The notes under the pieces: model-generated
Seen by the model: the letters and a program-made list of their open reading frames with translations, nothing else
The model's database searches: none
What the model was told of the DNA's origin: nothing
Shown here: one piece after another, positions 1 to 8,012 of the stretch
How positions within the stretch are numbered: the stretch's first letter is position 1
Layout of the letters: every line of letters begins with the position of its first letter
Position numbers and translations under genes: made by a program
NCBI GenBank assembly: GCA_010671905.1
Contig: JAAHII010000001.1
Location: 372,001 to 436,000 of the forward strand
Length of the DNA: 64,000 bases
Source of the DNA: Leptolyngbya sp. SIOISBB
Lineage (GTDB): Bacteria; Cyanobacteriota; Cyanobacteriia; Phormidesmidales; Phormidesmidaceae
Reading direction: 5' to 3'

Positions 1-182
1 ATCAAGTTGTGCCCTTTGCGTTGGAAACCCGACTGCGGGAGCTCGGCGGCGAGTTTAGTCAGGCAGCCCTCTTTCAGCCCCACGTGGTGAAGGATGGGTT
101 GTTAGTGACGGGGCAAAATCCCCCTTCTTCAGCGGGGACTGCTGAAGCGGTTGTGAAGTTATTGAACCAGGTGCCTGCATAG
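1..182 (+). CDS. C-terminal end of a DJ-1/PfpI family protein (partial)
   Basis: An open frame enters the window at base 3 and stops with TAG at 180-182, giving 59 residues. The tail has the pattern of the last helix and strand of class I glutamine-amidotransferase-like DJ-1/PfpI proteins: a 'VPFALETRLRELGG' stretch, then 'DGLLVTGQNPPSS', which is the usual substrate-side loop (GQNPxSS) near the C-terminus. Members are chaperones, deglycase-like enzymes or intracellular proteases; the subtype cannot be told from the tail. The nucleophile elbow cysteine lies outside the window. The PucC-like gene follows on the same strand after about 100 bases, but a shared transcript is not shown. Confidence 0.7.
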   Translation, partial: QVVPFALETRLRELGGEFSQAALFQPHVVKDGLLVTGQNPPSSAGTAEAVVKLLNQVPA

Positions 183-287
183 GCGATCGCATCTGCCCCA
201 ACCACGTCCTATGCTATTACTGTCGGAGTTTTCTTGCGGGAAAGCTGCGGCAGTTTTAGGTTTGGCGTCCTTTACCCTGCGCATCTG

Positions 288-1706
288 ATGGCTACTAGCG
301 ATTTGCCTCGTCCGTCTCCGGTACCGTCATCGTCGGCCCCGTTGCCCCGCATCAACCTGTTCACCATGTTTCGGTTGGGCTTGTTTCAGATGGGGCTGGG
401 ATTGTTGTCTCTGCTGACCCTCGGCATTTTGAATCAGGTGCTGATTTCGGAACTGCAGATTCCGGCAGTGTTGGCCGGGGGCGCGATCGCCATGTATCAG
501 TTCGTGGCTCCTGCTCGGGTGTGGATGGGGCAAATATCCGACTCGAAGCCGATTCGCGGGTATCACCGCACCGGCTATGTTTGGCTGGGCATGTGCCTAC
601 AGGCGATTTGTTTGTTCCTCGCGATTCAAGTGGTGTGGCAGTTGGGCGCGAGTGCAGCCAACGGTTGGACTCCAGTGACCACCGGCTGGATGGCCCTGTT
701 AGCGGGGATGTTTGCGCTATACGGACTGTGTATTGCCACTAGTTCCACGCCGTTTGCGGCCCTGCTGGTGGACGTATCGGATGAGGATAACCGCTCGCAG
801 CTTGTCGGTATTGTGTGGGCCATGCTGATGGTGGGCATCGTCGCCGGAGCGATCGTGGGCGAGGTGCTGTTGACCAATCTCGCACCCGAAGAGTTGCAAG
901 CTGCCATCACGCGGCTGTTCATCATCTTTCCGCTAGCAGTGGTGGGGTTGGGCATTGCCGCCACCTTCGGCATTGAGAAAAAATATTCCCGCTACGCTAC
1001 TCGCTCTTCGTTGGCGGGTCGAGAAGATCAGATTACGCTACGGCAGGCGATCGCGGTGCTGACCGCTTCTAAACAAACGGGCGTTTTCTTTTTATTTTTG
1101 CTGGTGATGACCGTCAGTCTGTTCCTCCAACAGCCGGTGCTGGAACCCTACGCCCGTGAGGTCTTTGGCCTCAGCATTGGCGAAAGTGCGGGCCTCAACC
1201 AGTTTTGGGGCTATGGCATTCTCGTGGGCATTGGCCTATCTGGCTTTCTGATTGTGCCGCGCCTAGGCAAGCAGCGAACGGCGATGCTGGGTTGTCTGTT
1301 CTCTGCTGTGTGTTTCGTGCTGGTGATTTTGTCGGGGGTGACTGCGAATCCGACCACGCTTCGCAGTGCGGTGATGCTGTTTGGCTTAGCGTCTGGCATT
1401 CTCACCAACAGCGCTGTGAGCTTAATGCTCGATTTCACCGCTGCCGAAACAGCGGGCACCTTTATCGGCGCGTGGGGACTGGCGCAGGCGATGGCCCAAG
1501 CCAGCGCGACGGTGCTCGGCGGGGCACTTTTGGATGCGGGACGACAGCTTTTTCCCAGTACGTTTTTGGCGTTTGCGCTGGTGTTTGCCTGTCAGGCGGT
1601 TGGTATGGTGGCGGCCTTTGGGCTGCTGACACGCATCAATGTGCAGCAGTTCAAGACGGAATCGGGCAAAGCGATCGCCACCCTCATGGAAATGGACTTG
1701 GATTGA
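288..1706 (+). CDS. PucC-like (BCD family) major facilitator transporter
   Basis: A 472-residue, very hydrophobic protein with about 12 membrane segments. The N-terminal region after residue ~20 ('NLFTMFRLGLFQMGLGLL') and the loop 'SDSKPIRGYHRTGY' are typical of the PucC/BCD branch of the major facilitator superfamily, which is linked in phototrophs to chlorophyll or bacteriochlorophyll handling and light-harvesting complex assembly. It would sit in the thylakoid or plasma membrane. The frame is open from a TTG at 234, but the ATG at 288 gives the more usual cytoplasmic start; neither has a strong ribosome site. The C-terminus ends in a short soluble tail. Cargo is inferred from the family only. 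Confidence 0.8.
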   Translation: MATSDLPRPSPVPSSSAPLPRINLFTMFRLGLFQMGLGLLSLLTLGILNQVLISELQIPAVLAGGAIAMYQFVAPARVWMGQISDSKPIRGYHRTGYVWLGMCLQAICLFLAIQVVWQLGASAANGWTPVTTGWMALLAGMFALYGLCIATSSTPFAALLVDVSDEDNRSQLVGIVWAMLMVGIVAGAIVGEVLLTNLAPEELQAAITRLFIIFPLAVVGLGIAATFGIEKKYSRYATRSSLAGREDQITLRQAIAVLTASKQTGVFFLFLLVMTVSLFLQQPVLEPYAREVFGLSIGESAGLNQFWGYGILVGIGLSGFLIVPRLGKQRTAMLGCLFSAVCFVLVILSGVTANPTTLRSAVMLFGLASGILTNSAVSLMLDFTAAETAGTFIGAWGLAQAMAQASATVLGGALLDAGRQLFPSTFLAFALVFACQAVGMVAAFGLLTRINVQQFKTESGKAIATLMEMDLD

Positions 1707-1806
1707 GCGTGTTCCAGCGAGTGACGTGTCCAGCATCTTGCGCCTTGACTACTCTTTTTAGAGCGACAAGTGGCCGCCGCCCTGTAGATTTAGGATGATT
1801 GTCTAG

Positions 1807-2649
1807 ATGGAATACGCTCAGGGCATGCAAGCCTTTTGGGATCAGGTACTCGACTTTTCGCAAACGATTACAAACGAGGTCGGCGCCAAGTTACTCGCGG
1901 CGTTTGGCAGTGCTCAAGCGGAAGAAAAGCAAGACGGCAGTCTGGTGACGCAGTTTGATAAATGGTCAGATGAGCGGCTACGCACCGCCATTCAAACCGC
2001 CTTTCCGGACCATGGGGTGCTGAGCGAAGAAACCACTCACGTTTTTCCCGCTACGGACTGGTGCTGGATTATCGACCCCATTGATGGCACCACCAATTTT
2101 ACCCAAGGGATTCCGCTCTGGGCGGTGTCTTTGGGGCTGTTGTATCGCGGCACTCCAGTGTTTGGCTATATCTACCTGCCCACGCTGAACGATCGCTTTC
2201 ATGGTTACTGGCCGGGAACTAGCGACCTCGATATGCCCAAAGGCGCATTTTTGAATGGCGAACCGATTCAGGTGCGTCAGGATGATCCGGGCAAGAACCA
2301 GTTCTTTAGTTTGTGTGCCCGCAGTACGGCGGTGTTACAGCATCCCTTTCCCTGCAAAGTGCGGATGCTCGGCGTCGCGACATATAACTTGCTGATGGTG
2401 GCAGCAGGGTATGCGATCGGGGCTGTGGAAGCCACGCCAAAAGTCTGGGATATCGCGGGTATTTGGCCCATTGTCCATGCCGCCGGAGCCACTTGGATAC
2501 CTCTGGATAATGCGCCGCCGTTTCCCCTCACCGCTGGCGACAATTATGAAAACCGGCCTTTTCCCACGCTGATGCTCAATCGAACTGATTTGGTCGATCA
2601 GTTTCGTCCATTGGTGGAGCAAGTGGCGGGCGATCGCTCTCGTCACTAA
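1807..2649 (+). CDS. Inositol monophosphatase family protein (IMPase/histidinol-phosphatase-like)
   Basis: A 280-residue cytoplasmic Mg-dependent sugar-phosphate phosphatase. Metal-binding signatures are all present: 'LSEE' at about residues 72-75, 'IIDPIDGTTNFTQG' at about 88-101, and 'WDIAGIWPIVHAAGA' near 214-228, which carries the third metal aspartate. Known substrates in this superfamily are inositol phosphate, histidinol phosphate, fructose bisphosphate and phosphoadenosine phosphate; the sequence alone does not choose among them. The length is normal for the family. The ATG at 1807 lies about 100 bases after the PucC-like stop, same strand. A second, diverged paralogue is at 43367-44254 on the other strand. 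Confidence 0.85.
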   Translation: MEYAQGMQAFWDQVLDFSQTITNEVGAKLLAAFGSAQAEEKQDGSLVTQFDKWSDERLRTAIQTAFPDHGVLSEETTHVFPATDWCWIIDPIDGTTNFTQGIPLWAVSLGLLYRGTPVFGYIYLPTLNDRFHGYWPGTSDLDMPKGAFLNGEPIQVRQDDPGKNQFFSLCARSTAVLQHPFPCKVRMLGVATYNLLMVAAGYAIGAVEATPKVWDIAGIWPIVHAAGATWIPLDNAPPFPLTAGDNYENRPFPTLMLNRTDLVDQFRPLVEQVAGDRSRH

Positions 2650-2764
2650 TCACAGTTCCAGCAAAGCGAACATGCGTTTACCCTGGGGCAAACGCATCCA
2701 TGTAACAAGAGAACACATATGGCAGCGGCAGCCGATAACACCACTATGGCAGCGGCAGGCTTAG

Positions 2765-3136
2765 TTAGAGGCTGTCATCCGGTCGCGGTCAAACCCTCAC
2801 AGTGAAAAGGCAACAGCCCCTCACCTATTAAGCTGCCGCTTATACACATCTCTAGAACTCAGCGCAGATGGCAGATCCCCCGCTGTCGCTGCCCCCTAAA
2901 GCCCTCCGGGCAATAACCCTGCGGGTATGGCTACGCTAAGGCTGCGCTAGAAAAAGGGGTCTCTATCCGATTCAAACTGGGATTTCCCCCTTTTTAAGGG
3001 GGATTAAGGGGAATCCAAGCTCAGGCGTGTTCTAAAGAATGACTTATGTATAAGCGGCAGCACCTATTAAGTGAATGCGGGCACAGGTGTGCTGATTCCC
3101 AAAGGGTTTCTGGGATTAATTGATGACCCATCCTAG
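2765..3136. repeat. 132-bp-family MITE, interrupted by a nested MITE
   Basis: The outer parts (2765-2832 and 3072-3136) match the rest of a 132-bp repeat found intact at 6916-7047, 51578-51709 and 61843-61974: one end reads like 'GGCTGTCATC', the other 'TTAATTGATGAC...CTAG'. Between them sits a 228-bp element with an 11-base target duplication. Removing 239 bases leaves 133 bases, matching the other copies. Apart from the two repeats, the stretch between 2650 and 3558 shows no gene that can be supported. Confidence 0.8.
2833..3060. mobile_element. 228-bp MITE with Tn5/IS50-like terminal inverted repeats
   Basis: The ends are inverted repeats, CTGCCGCTTATACA at 2833 and TGTATAAGCGGCAG ending at 3060, and the element is flanked by the direct repeat cacctattaag at 2822-2832 and 3061-3071. 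The left 19 bases differ from the Tn5 mosaic end at only two positions. No coding frame is inside. The interior holds a ccccctttttaaggggg hairpin and a small GC-rich palindromic repeat around 2900-2945. A second copy in opposite orientation is at 16581-16750, and a fragment lies at 34691-34729. Movement by an IS4-family transposase supplied elsewhere is inferred. Confidence 0.85.
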
Positions 3137-3558
3137 AATCAGTGGTTTTTGATTCAATTTTCAGGATTACGGGGACAAGGCTCTGATGATTGAGGGTCGA
3201 CGTTTGCGCCTCCTTGAGAGGGATCTAACGGGATCGGGTTGACCCATCCCTGCTCCATAGCTGCGGTTATGTCCTCACTCACTGGTTGGGACTGACTGGC
3301 ATTTCCCAAACGGGGGATTACAGACCGAGCAGATAGCAATCTGTGGATAGGTGAGAAAAATTCAAACCGTCAAAGTTTTCAGCTGGTCAAGCCTTCATTT
3401 CTGAACAACGTCTGACTCGCCGCCCAGAAATCCACCCTATTTACCCTATTGAAGAGTGATTTGAGCCTGGGACGGGGGGGATGGGAACTTTAATACCGCC
3501 ATTAGCTTGACTTTTAATTCTAGCGCTGCCCTATAACCAATTGTTTGGTATTGCTGTT

Positions 3559-5799
3559 ATGGTTGCTTCTTCGATCGATCAGTCCAGCTCCTCTGATCCA
3601 GCTCACTTGAAACTGGGCAAAGTTCCGTTGCGTCTAGTTCTAATCGTGCCCTTTGTGCTCGAAATTCTGGTGGCGGTGGGATTGACGGGTTGGTTTTCGC
3701 TGCGTAATGGTCAAAGAGCCGTGAATGATTTGGCCGCGCAGTTGGAATATGAGGTCGCTAACCGTATTCAGCAACACCTAGAAGACTACTTATCCGTTCC
3801 TGAGCAGATTAATCAAAGTAATGCGGAAGCGATTCGCTTAGACTTGCTCGACCTGGAAGATCCGACTCAACTCTCGCGGACCTTTTGGCAACAAATTCAA
3901 ATCTTTGAATCGATCAGTTATATTTCTCTCGGACTGCAGCAAACGGGTGGCTTCGTCGATGCCGGGCGACAGAGCGATGGCACCTTGGTCATCGAGATGA
4001 CGGAAGGATTTACCGCTGGCGATTTTTTGACCTATGGCACTGATGCCGATGCCAATCTGACTGAGTTAATTGATCGTAGTGACGAGCCTTACGATCCACG
4101 CCTGCGTCCCTGGTACATCCAGGCGGTAGAACAAGGCAAAACAGTCTGGAGCGAGCCTTATTCCCTCTTTCCTGACATGGATCTGGCGATCACAGCAGCC
4201 ACGCCTATCTATGCCGCTAATAGTCAAGCACTACTGGGTGTGGTGGCAACTGATTTGACCCTTTCAGAGATCAATGATTTTCTGCAAACTTTAGAAATTG
4301 GAGCATCGGGAGAAGCGTTTGTCATCGAGCGATCGGGGCTATTAATTGGCACCTCTACTGACCAATTACCCTTTGTGCAAGTCACCGCAGATGAGGAGCC
4401 AAAACGGCTCAGCGTGGTTGATATTGAAGTGTCGCTGATTCAATCCACGGCGCAAGCCTTGTTAGCCGAGTTCGGTGATTTTCAAAATATTAATCAAAGC
4501 CAAGCTTTGATCACGCAATTTCAGCGCGATCGCCAATACGTCCGGGTACTCCCCTTCCAGGATGATCTGGGGCTAGATTGGCTCATTGTGGTCACCGTGC
4601 CAGAATCCGATTTCATGGCCCAAATTAATGCCAACACTCGCAATACCATCCTGCTCTGTTTGGCGGCTCTATGCGTCAGTACCCTGTTAGGATTATTGAC
4701 TTCTCGTTGGATCACCGGCCCGATTGATCGTTTAACCCAGGCTTCTCGAGCCTTTAAAAATGGCCAACTAGGTCAGCAATTAGCAGGCAGTAGTATCACT
4801 GAACTCAACATTCTGGCTCAAGCATTTGACCAGATGCAGCAACAGTTGAAAGCTTCCTTTGATGCTTTAGGCCAAACCAATATTCGGCTGGAAAAACGAG
4901 TGGAAGAACGCACTAATGAACTCTCGTCAGCCTTGGCAAATTTGCAACGGACTCAATCCCAACTGGTACAAACTGAAAAGATGTCCAGCTTAGGACAATT
5001 GGTGGCTGGGGTTGCCCATGAGATTAATAATCCCGTCAGCTATATCCAAGGCAACCTGGTCCACGCCATGGAATATTCTCAACAATTATTGAATTTAGTA
5101 GACCTGTATCAACAGCAATATCCCGAACCTGGCCCGACAATTCAAACTGAACTTGAGGAAATCGATTTGGAATTCCTGCAGGAAGATTTTCCTCAGTTGT
5201 TGGGTTCAATGAAAACTGGAGCACAGCGGATTGCTGAAATTGTGCAATCTCTACGTAATTTTTCGCGCTTAGATGAGGCCGAATTTAAACAGGTGGATAT
5301 TCATGATGGCATTGATAGCACCTTGATGTTTCTCCATAATCGTTTTAAGCGATCGCCCACTCGGCCTGATATTCAAGTCATTAAGGAGTATGGAAAAATT
5401 CCTGACATTGAATGTTACCCAGGGAAACTCAACCAGGTCTTTATGCACCTGATTGTGAATGCGGTGGATACCTTGAACGAGCGAGATGAGCAGCGTTTAC
5501 CAGCGGCGCTCAAAGACGAGCCGAGTTGGATACGTATTCAAACTCAGTACTGTGTCGAGGGTGATGCGTCTAATTGGATCAAAATTTGCGTTATCGATAA
5601 TGGTCTTGGAATGAGTGCAACAACACAATCACGCGTATTCGATCCATTTTTTACGAGCAAATCTGTTGGACAAGGAACCGGACTCGGCCTTTCAATTTCC
5701 TACCAAATCATTGTGGATAAGCATGGTGGCAAACTAGAATTTTCGTCAACTGAAGGCAAAGGAACGACCTTCATGATCAAACTTCCCATTAAGCAATGA
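3559..5799 (+). CDS. Cache-domain sensor histidine kinase
   Basis: A 746-residue membrane kinase. In order: membrane segment at about 25-47; a large extracytoplasmic double-Cache-like sensor (about 50-355, with the 'DPRLRPWYIQA' pattern typical of dCache_1); second membrane segment at about 361-383; HAMP; a coiled coil; an H-box 'VAGVAHEINNPVSYI' around residue 484 with the phospho-accepting histidine; and an ATPase domain with N-box 'HLIVNAVD', G1 'DNGLGM', F-box 'FDPFFTSK' and G2 'GTGLGLS'. It should autophosphorylate on a small external ligand signal and pass phosphate to a response regulator, none of which is next to it. The ATG at 3559 is preferred over the TTG at 3541. The NPV-type H-box is common in cyanobacterial kinases. 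Confidence 0.9.
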   Translation: MVASSIDQSSSSDPAHLKLGKVPLRLVLIVPFVLEILVAVGLTGWFSLRNGQRAVNDLAAQLEYEVANRIQQHLEDYLSVPEQINQSNAEAIRLDLLDLEDPTQLSRTFWQQIQIFESISYISLGLQQTGGFVDAGRQSDGTLVIEMTEGFTAGDFLTYGTDADANLTELIDRSDEPYDPRLRPWYIQAVEQGKTVWSEPYSLFPDMDLAITAATPIYAANSQALLGVVATDLTLSEINDFLQTLEIGASGEAFVIERSGLLIGTSTDQLPFVQVTADEEPKRLSVVDIEVSLIQSTAQALLAEFGDFQNINQSQALITQFQRDRQYVRVLPFQDDLGLDWLIVVTVPESDFMAQINANTRNTILLCLAALCVSTLLGLLTSRWITGPIDRLTQASRAFKNGQLGQQLAGSSITELNILAQAFDQMQQQLKASFDALGQTNIRLEKRVEERTNELSSALANLQRTQSQLVQTEKMSSLGQLVAGVAHEINNPVSYIQGNLVHAMEYSQQLLNLVDLYQQQYPEPGPTIQTELEEIDLEFLQEDFPQLLGSMKTGAQRIAEIVQSLRNFSRLDEAEFKQVDIHDGIDSTLMFLHNRFKRSPTRPDIQVIKEYGKIPDIECYPGKLNQVFMHLIVNAVDTLNERDEQRLPAALKDEPSWIRIQTQYCVEGDASNWIKICVIDNGLGMSATTQSRVFDPFFTSKSVGQGTGLGLSISYQIIVDKHGGKLEFSSTEGKGTTFMIKLPIKQ

Positions 5800-5897
5800 C
5801 GGTTTTATCTTTCTGTTCGTTTGTGGTTATCTTCTCCGGAAAACCGAATAAACCGAGTGAAGCTTGGCTGTAGACACGCTGAATTAGGGAATCAACT

Positions 5898-6023
5898 ATG
5901 TCTAGCATCCAGAACTCTGGCTATACTTCTGCTCGGGCCAAACGCCGCAACCGTCACGCCAAATTGTTTCGCCCCACTCGTCGCGGTCGGCCTACCCGCA
6001 CTCGGGGTGCTGGCACTCGGTAA
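5898..6023 (+). CDS. Short arginine-rich basic protein (41 aa), unrecognised
   Basis: An ATG at 5898, seven bases after an AGGGA-type ribosome site, opens a 41-codon frame closed by TAA at 6021-6023. The product has about 13 arginines and lysines, with runs such as 'ARAKRRNRHAKLF' and 'RPTRRGRPTRTRG', so it is strongly basic and would be expected to bind nucleic acid or be a ribosome-associated peptide. It ends without overlap with neighbours. I do not recognise a family. The composition is even and the codon choice ordinary, which favours a true gene over chance, but it could also be a spurious GC-rich frame. Confidence 0.45.
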   Translation: MSSIQNSGYTSARAKRRNRHAKLFRPTRRGRPTRTRGAGTR

Positions 6024-6074
6024 CGGCCCTTACGGAATTCCTGAATCGTCGCTTTTGGATGAAGGCTTGGCAGC

Positions 6075-6299
6075 ATGACAGATTGCCAAGCCTTCGCTGC
6101 TAAAAAACAGGCATTTTCAGCCGGTTCACACTCACTGCGCCAGCGCAGTCTCAAGCAACAGAAGTCTCTACCCTCTGAGTGTCTGCTGATTTTGCTCGCC
6201 ATTGGCATCGAATTAGCCGTGGTCACGATTTGGATGATTGAGTACGAAACAAAGGTGACGAAGTTGATCACGCTATATCCAGACAAGGAGACGCGGTAA
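6075..6299 (+). pseudogene. Possible remnant of a DUF6883-type gene
   Basis: A 74-codon frame whose last 25 or so residues ('VVTIWMIEYETKVTKLITLYP') resemble, from memory, the C-terminal strand pair of DUF6883 proteins, small putative nuclease-like proteins often encoded directly before DUF4926 genes. Its TAA overlaps the ATG of the DUF4926 gene by one base (6299), as in a coupled pair. The first 45 residues look unrelated and basic, so the frame is probably a chimera of noise and a surviving 3' end. Confidence 0.35.
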
Positions 6300-6529
6300 T
6301 GGCCTTCGAACTGTTTACACGGGTGGCCTTGCAGCAAGATTTCCCGAATTACCAACTGCATCGAGGCGATGTGGCGACGATTGTCGATCATCATCCTGTT
6401 GCTGAGGACGAGGATGGCTATAGCCTAGAAGTGTTTAATGCAATTGGAGAAACGATCGCGGTTTCAGTCGTCTCGGAATCGCAGATTGAACCACTCATGA
6501 GCAATGAGGTTCTGCATATCCGAGTTTAG
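6299..6529 (+). CDS. DUF4926 domain-containing protein
   Basis: A 76-residue protein with the compact all-beta pattern of DUF4926: 'FELFTRVALQQDFPNYQLHRGDVATIVDHHP' followed by an acidic turn and 'GYSLEVFNA.GETIAVSVV'. The fold looks like a small SH3-like barrel. Members are usually encoded downstream of a DUF6883 protein, and the start codon here overlaps the stop of a frame that may be the remnant of such a partner. The function is unknown; a toxin-antitoxin-like role has been suggested by gene pairing only. The gene is complete. Confidence 0.75.
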   Translation: MAFELFTRVALQQDFPNYQLHRGDVATIVDHHPVAEDEDGYSLEVFNAIGETIAVSVVSESQIEPLMSNEVLHIRV

Positions 6530-6629
6530 ACGAGGCAGTTTAGAGCAGTCCAAACAGCATTGGCGCAGCCTCTGTGAAGGAGAATCGCCCCACCTACCAT
6601 CGCTTTGTCGGTAGCCCGACCACAACTTT

Positions 6630-7240
6630 TCACTCGCCTGCTTCTCGAAGAATACGCTCATACAATACATTGCTGACTCGGAAGCCTGCTGCCTCAATCA
6701 GATCTTGCAGCAAAGGTTTGATCGCAGTGAGAAGACCTTGTTGTTTTGCATTGACTAAAATGCCTCGAATCTTTAGTGTGTATTCTTCCGCAATACGTCT
6801 GCCAAGCGATTCATCAATCAGCAAGCGGTCAGCCTCAATCTCGACAGCTAATGCAATGGCCTCCGCTTCTCCAAGATCTAGGGGTTGGGTCAGAGTTTGA
6901 ATGAGTGCAGTATTACTAGGGGCTGTCATCATTCAGAGCTAGAGTTCTTATGCTGAAAGCAATGCAGCCCCTAGCTTAGGTTTATGGAGCGGGCGCGGTT
7001 ATGCCTGTACCGCAAGGCTTCCGAGTTTAATTGATGACGCGCCCTAGGTTTCCGGATTTCCAGAAATCCAGATTTGAGACTGGTATTGATAGCAGGCTGA
7101 ATCGTTGGAAAGCAAACTAATTCTGTGTGAACTGCAGGCGGGATTAGGATTTGAAGATAGACCTGTTGCAGAAGGCCGAGCTGACCGATCGCTGCCAAAT
7201 TGCTAAGCGGCGAAGTATTGCTGACAACTCGCATTACCAC
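6630..7240 (-). pseudogene. DUF3368 (PIN-like toxin) gene split by a MITE
   Basis: The N-terminal half (7240 down to about 7048) encodes 'VVSNTSPLSNLAAIGQL', the DUF3368 PIN-like start with its first acidic/Asn site, and the C-terminal half (6915 down to 6630) encodes 'LDLGEAEAIALAVE' and 'LLIDESLGRRIA', the remaining metal-site motifs. A 132-bp repeat (6916-7047) lies between. Deleting 128 bases and keeping one CTAG joins '..EIRKPSNTALIQT..' in frame and restores a 160-residue protein, the normal length. The toxin, a presumed ribonuclease, is therefore inactivated. The start overlaps the upstream UPF0175 antitoxin by seven bases. Confidence 0.9.
6916..7047 (-). repeat. 132-bp MITE with CTAG-flanked inverted ends
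   Basis: One end is CTAGGGGCTGTCATC and the other GATGACGCGCCCTAG. The copy is 132 bases including CTAG at both ends, equal in size to the copies at 51578-51709 and 61843-61974. The ends match those of the IS5-family element at 61971-62825, which probably mobilised it. It is inserted in a DUF3368 gene. Confidence 0.9.
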
Positions 7241-7470
7241 CCTTCTTGACGCAGGCTGTTTAGATCTTGTTCAAAGTCTTGAACATCGTAATGAACGTTG
7301 ATGCCACGATGGGCAATGAGTTGTTGAAATTCGAGTTGATGAAGCCTGGCAATTTGGCTGGCGGTGCCCAAAGTGATGCGTTTTTGCTGAAAGAGAGCAA
7401 CGGCCAGTTCTGTTCGCAGGTCGGTTTCTGAGAGGGAGAGATCGTCAGGCAGGTTGAGGGTGATTTGCAT
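7234..7470 (-). CDS. UPF0175 family antitoxin
   Basis: A 78-residue protein with the UPF0175 pattern: an N-terminal strand 'ITLNLPDDL', helix 'LRTELAVALFQQKRITLGTASQIARLHQLEFQQLI', then 'AHRGINVHYDVQDFEQDL'. Members pair with DUF3368 toxins and carry a ribbon-helix or helix-turn-helix DNA-binding element in the N-terminal half. It is first in a two-gene unit and its end overlaps the start of the DUF3368 gene by seven bases. The partner toxin is broken by a MITE, so the antitoxin is now an orphan. The initiator ATG at 7470 gives the full conserved N-terminus. Confidence 0.85.
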   Translation of the reverse strand: MQITLNLPDDLSLSETDLRTELAVALFQQKRITLGTASQIARLHQLEFQQLIAHRGINVHYDVQDFEQDLNSLRQEGW

Positions 7471-8012
7471 AGCCGAAGCTTGAGGAGCAGGGTTGCTTCC
7501 ATTATGGAAGATCCCTGAGGAAAACGATCTACCTCCCCTATTGCTCTCTACTTTCGTGGCGTTGTCGCTAGCCTGTCAGCAGGACGATCGCGCTACCAAA
7601 TCCCTGCCTGCGATCGCTCTCAACCCATCGCGTTGGAGCGATCGCACTAGTGCTGCGATGATGAGGGCCACGGAAGGTAATTTTTCTGCCGTACTAAGCT
7701 GGTTTTACTTTAATAAATACGAAATAAGAATTGATAAGATAGAAGGACTAAGGAGGTATTTTGCCTTTACTTAGCCGAATGAGAGCTAATAGTATTGATA
7801 TTGTCATATCAATGAAATTAACTTCTAATTGCCAGCACAAGCTACAGATATAAACGTATTGTTGGTGACTCGGGCAATATCTGAAAATCCTAGCTCGAAA
7901 TAAATTTTTAGTTAATTTACCGCATCAAGTTTACTGATGACCTGAAGCCGCAATAGAGGCGTTGGCGATCGGTGAATGACTAATCATTGTGTTTTGTAAC
8001 CACTTGCAAGCC
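7471..8012. other. Intergenic region with several gcgatcgc-type octamers
   Basis: Divergent gap between the UPF0175 gene and the MscS-like gene. Around 7580-7660 there are four HIP1-like octamers, then the base composition turns AT-rich from about 7690. No frame with family similarity, RNA gene or clear terminator was seen; it should contain the promoters of both flanking genes. Confidence 0.5.

Noticed and set aside
2833-2851. Similarity of the MITE end to the Tn5 mosaic end used in sequencing adaptors
   Set aside because: The same two differences occur in both separate copies (2833 and 16732), the element has a long interior and an 11-base target duplication, so it is genomic and not adaptor contamination.
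7493-7774. 93-codon open frame between the antitoxin and MscS-like genes
   Set aside because: It runs through several gcgatcgc octamers and changes base composition midway; no similarity or start context.
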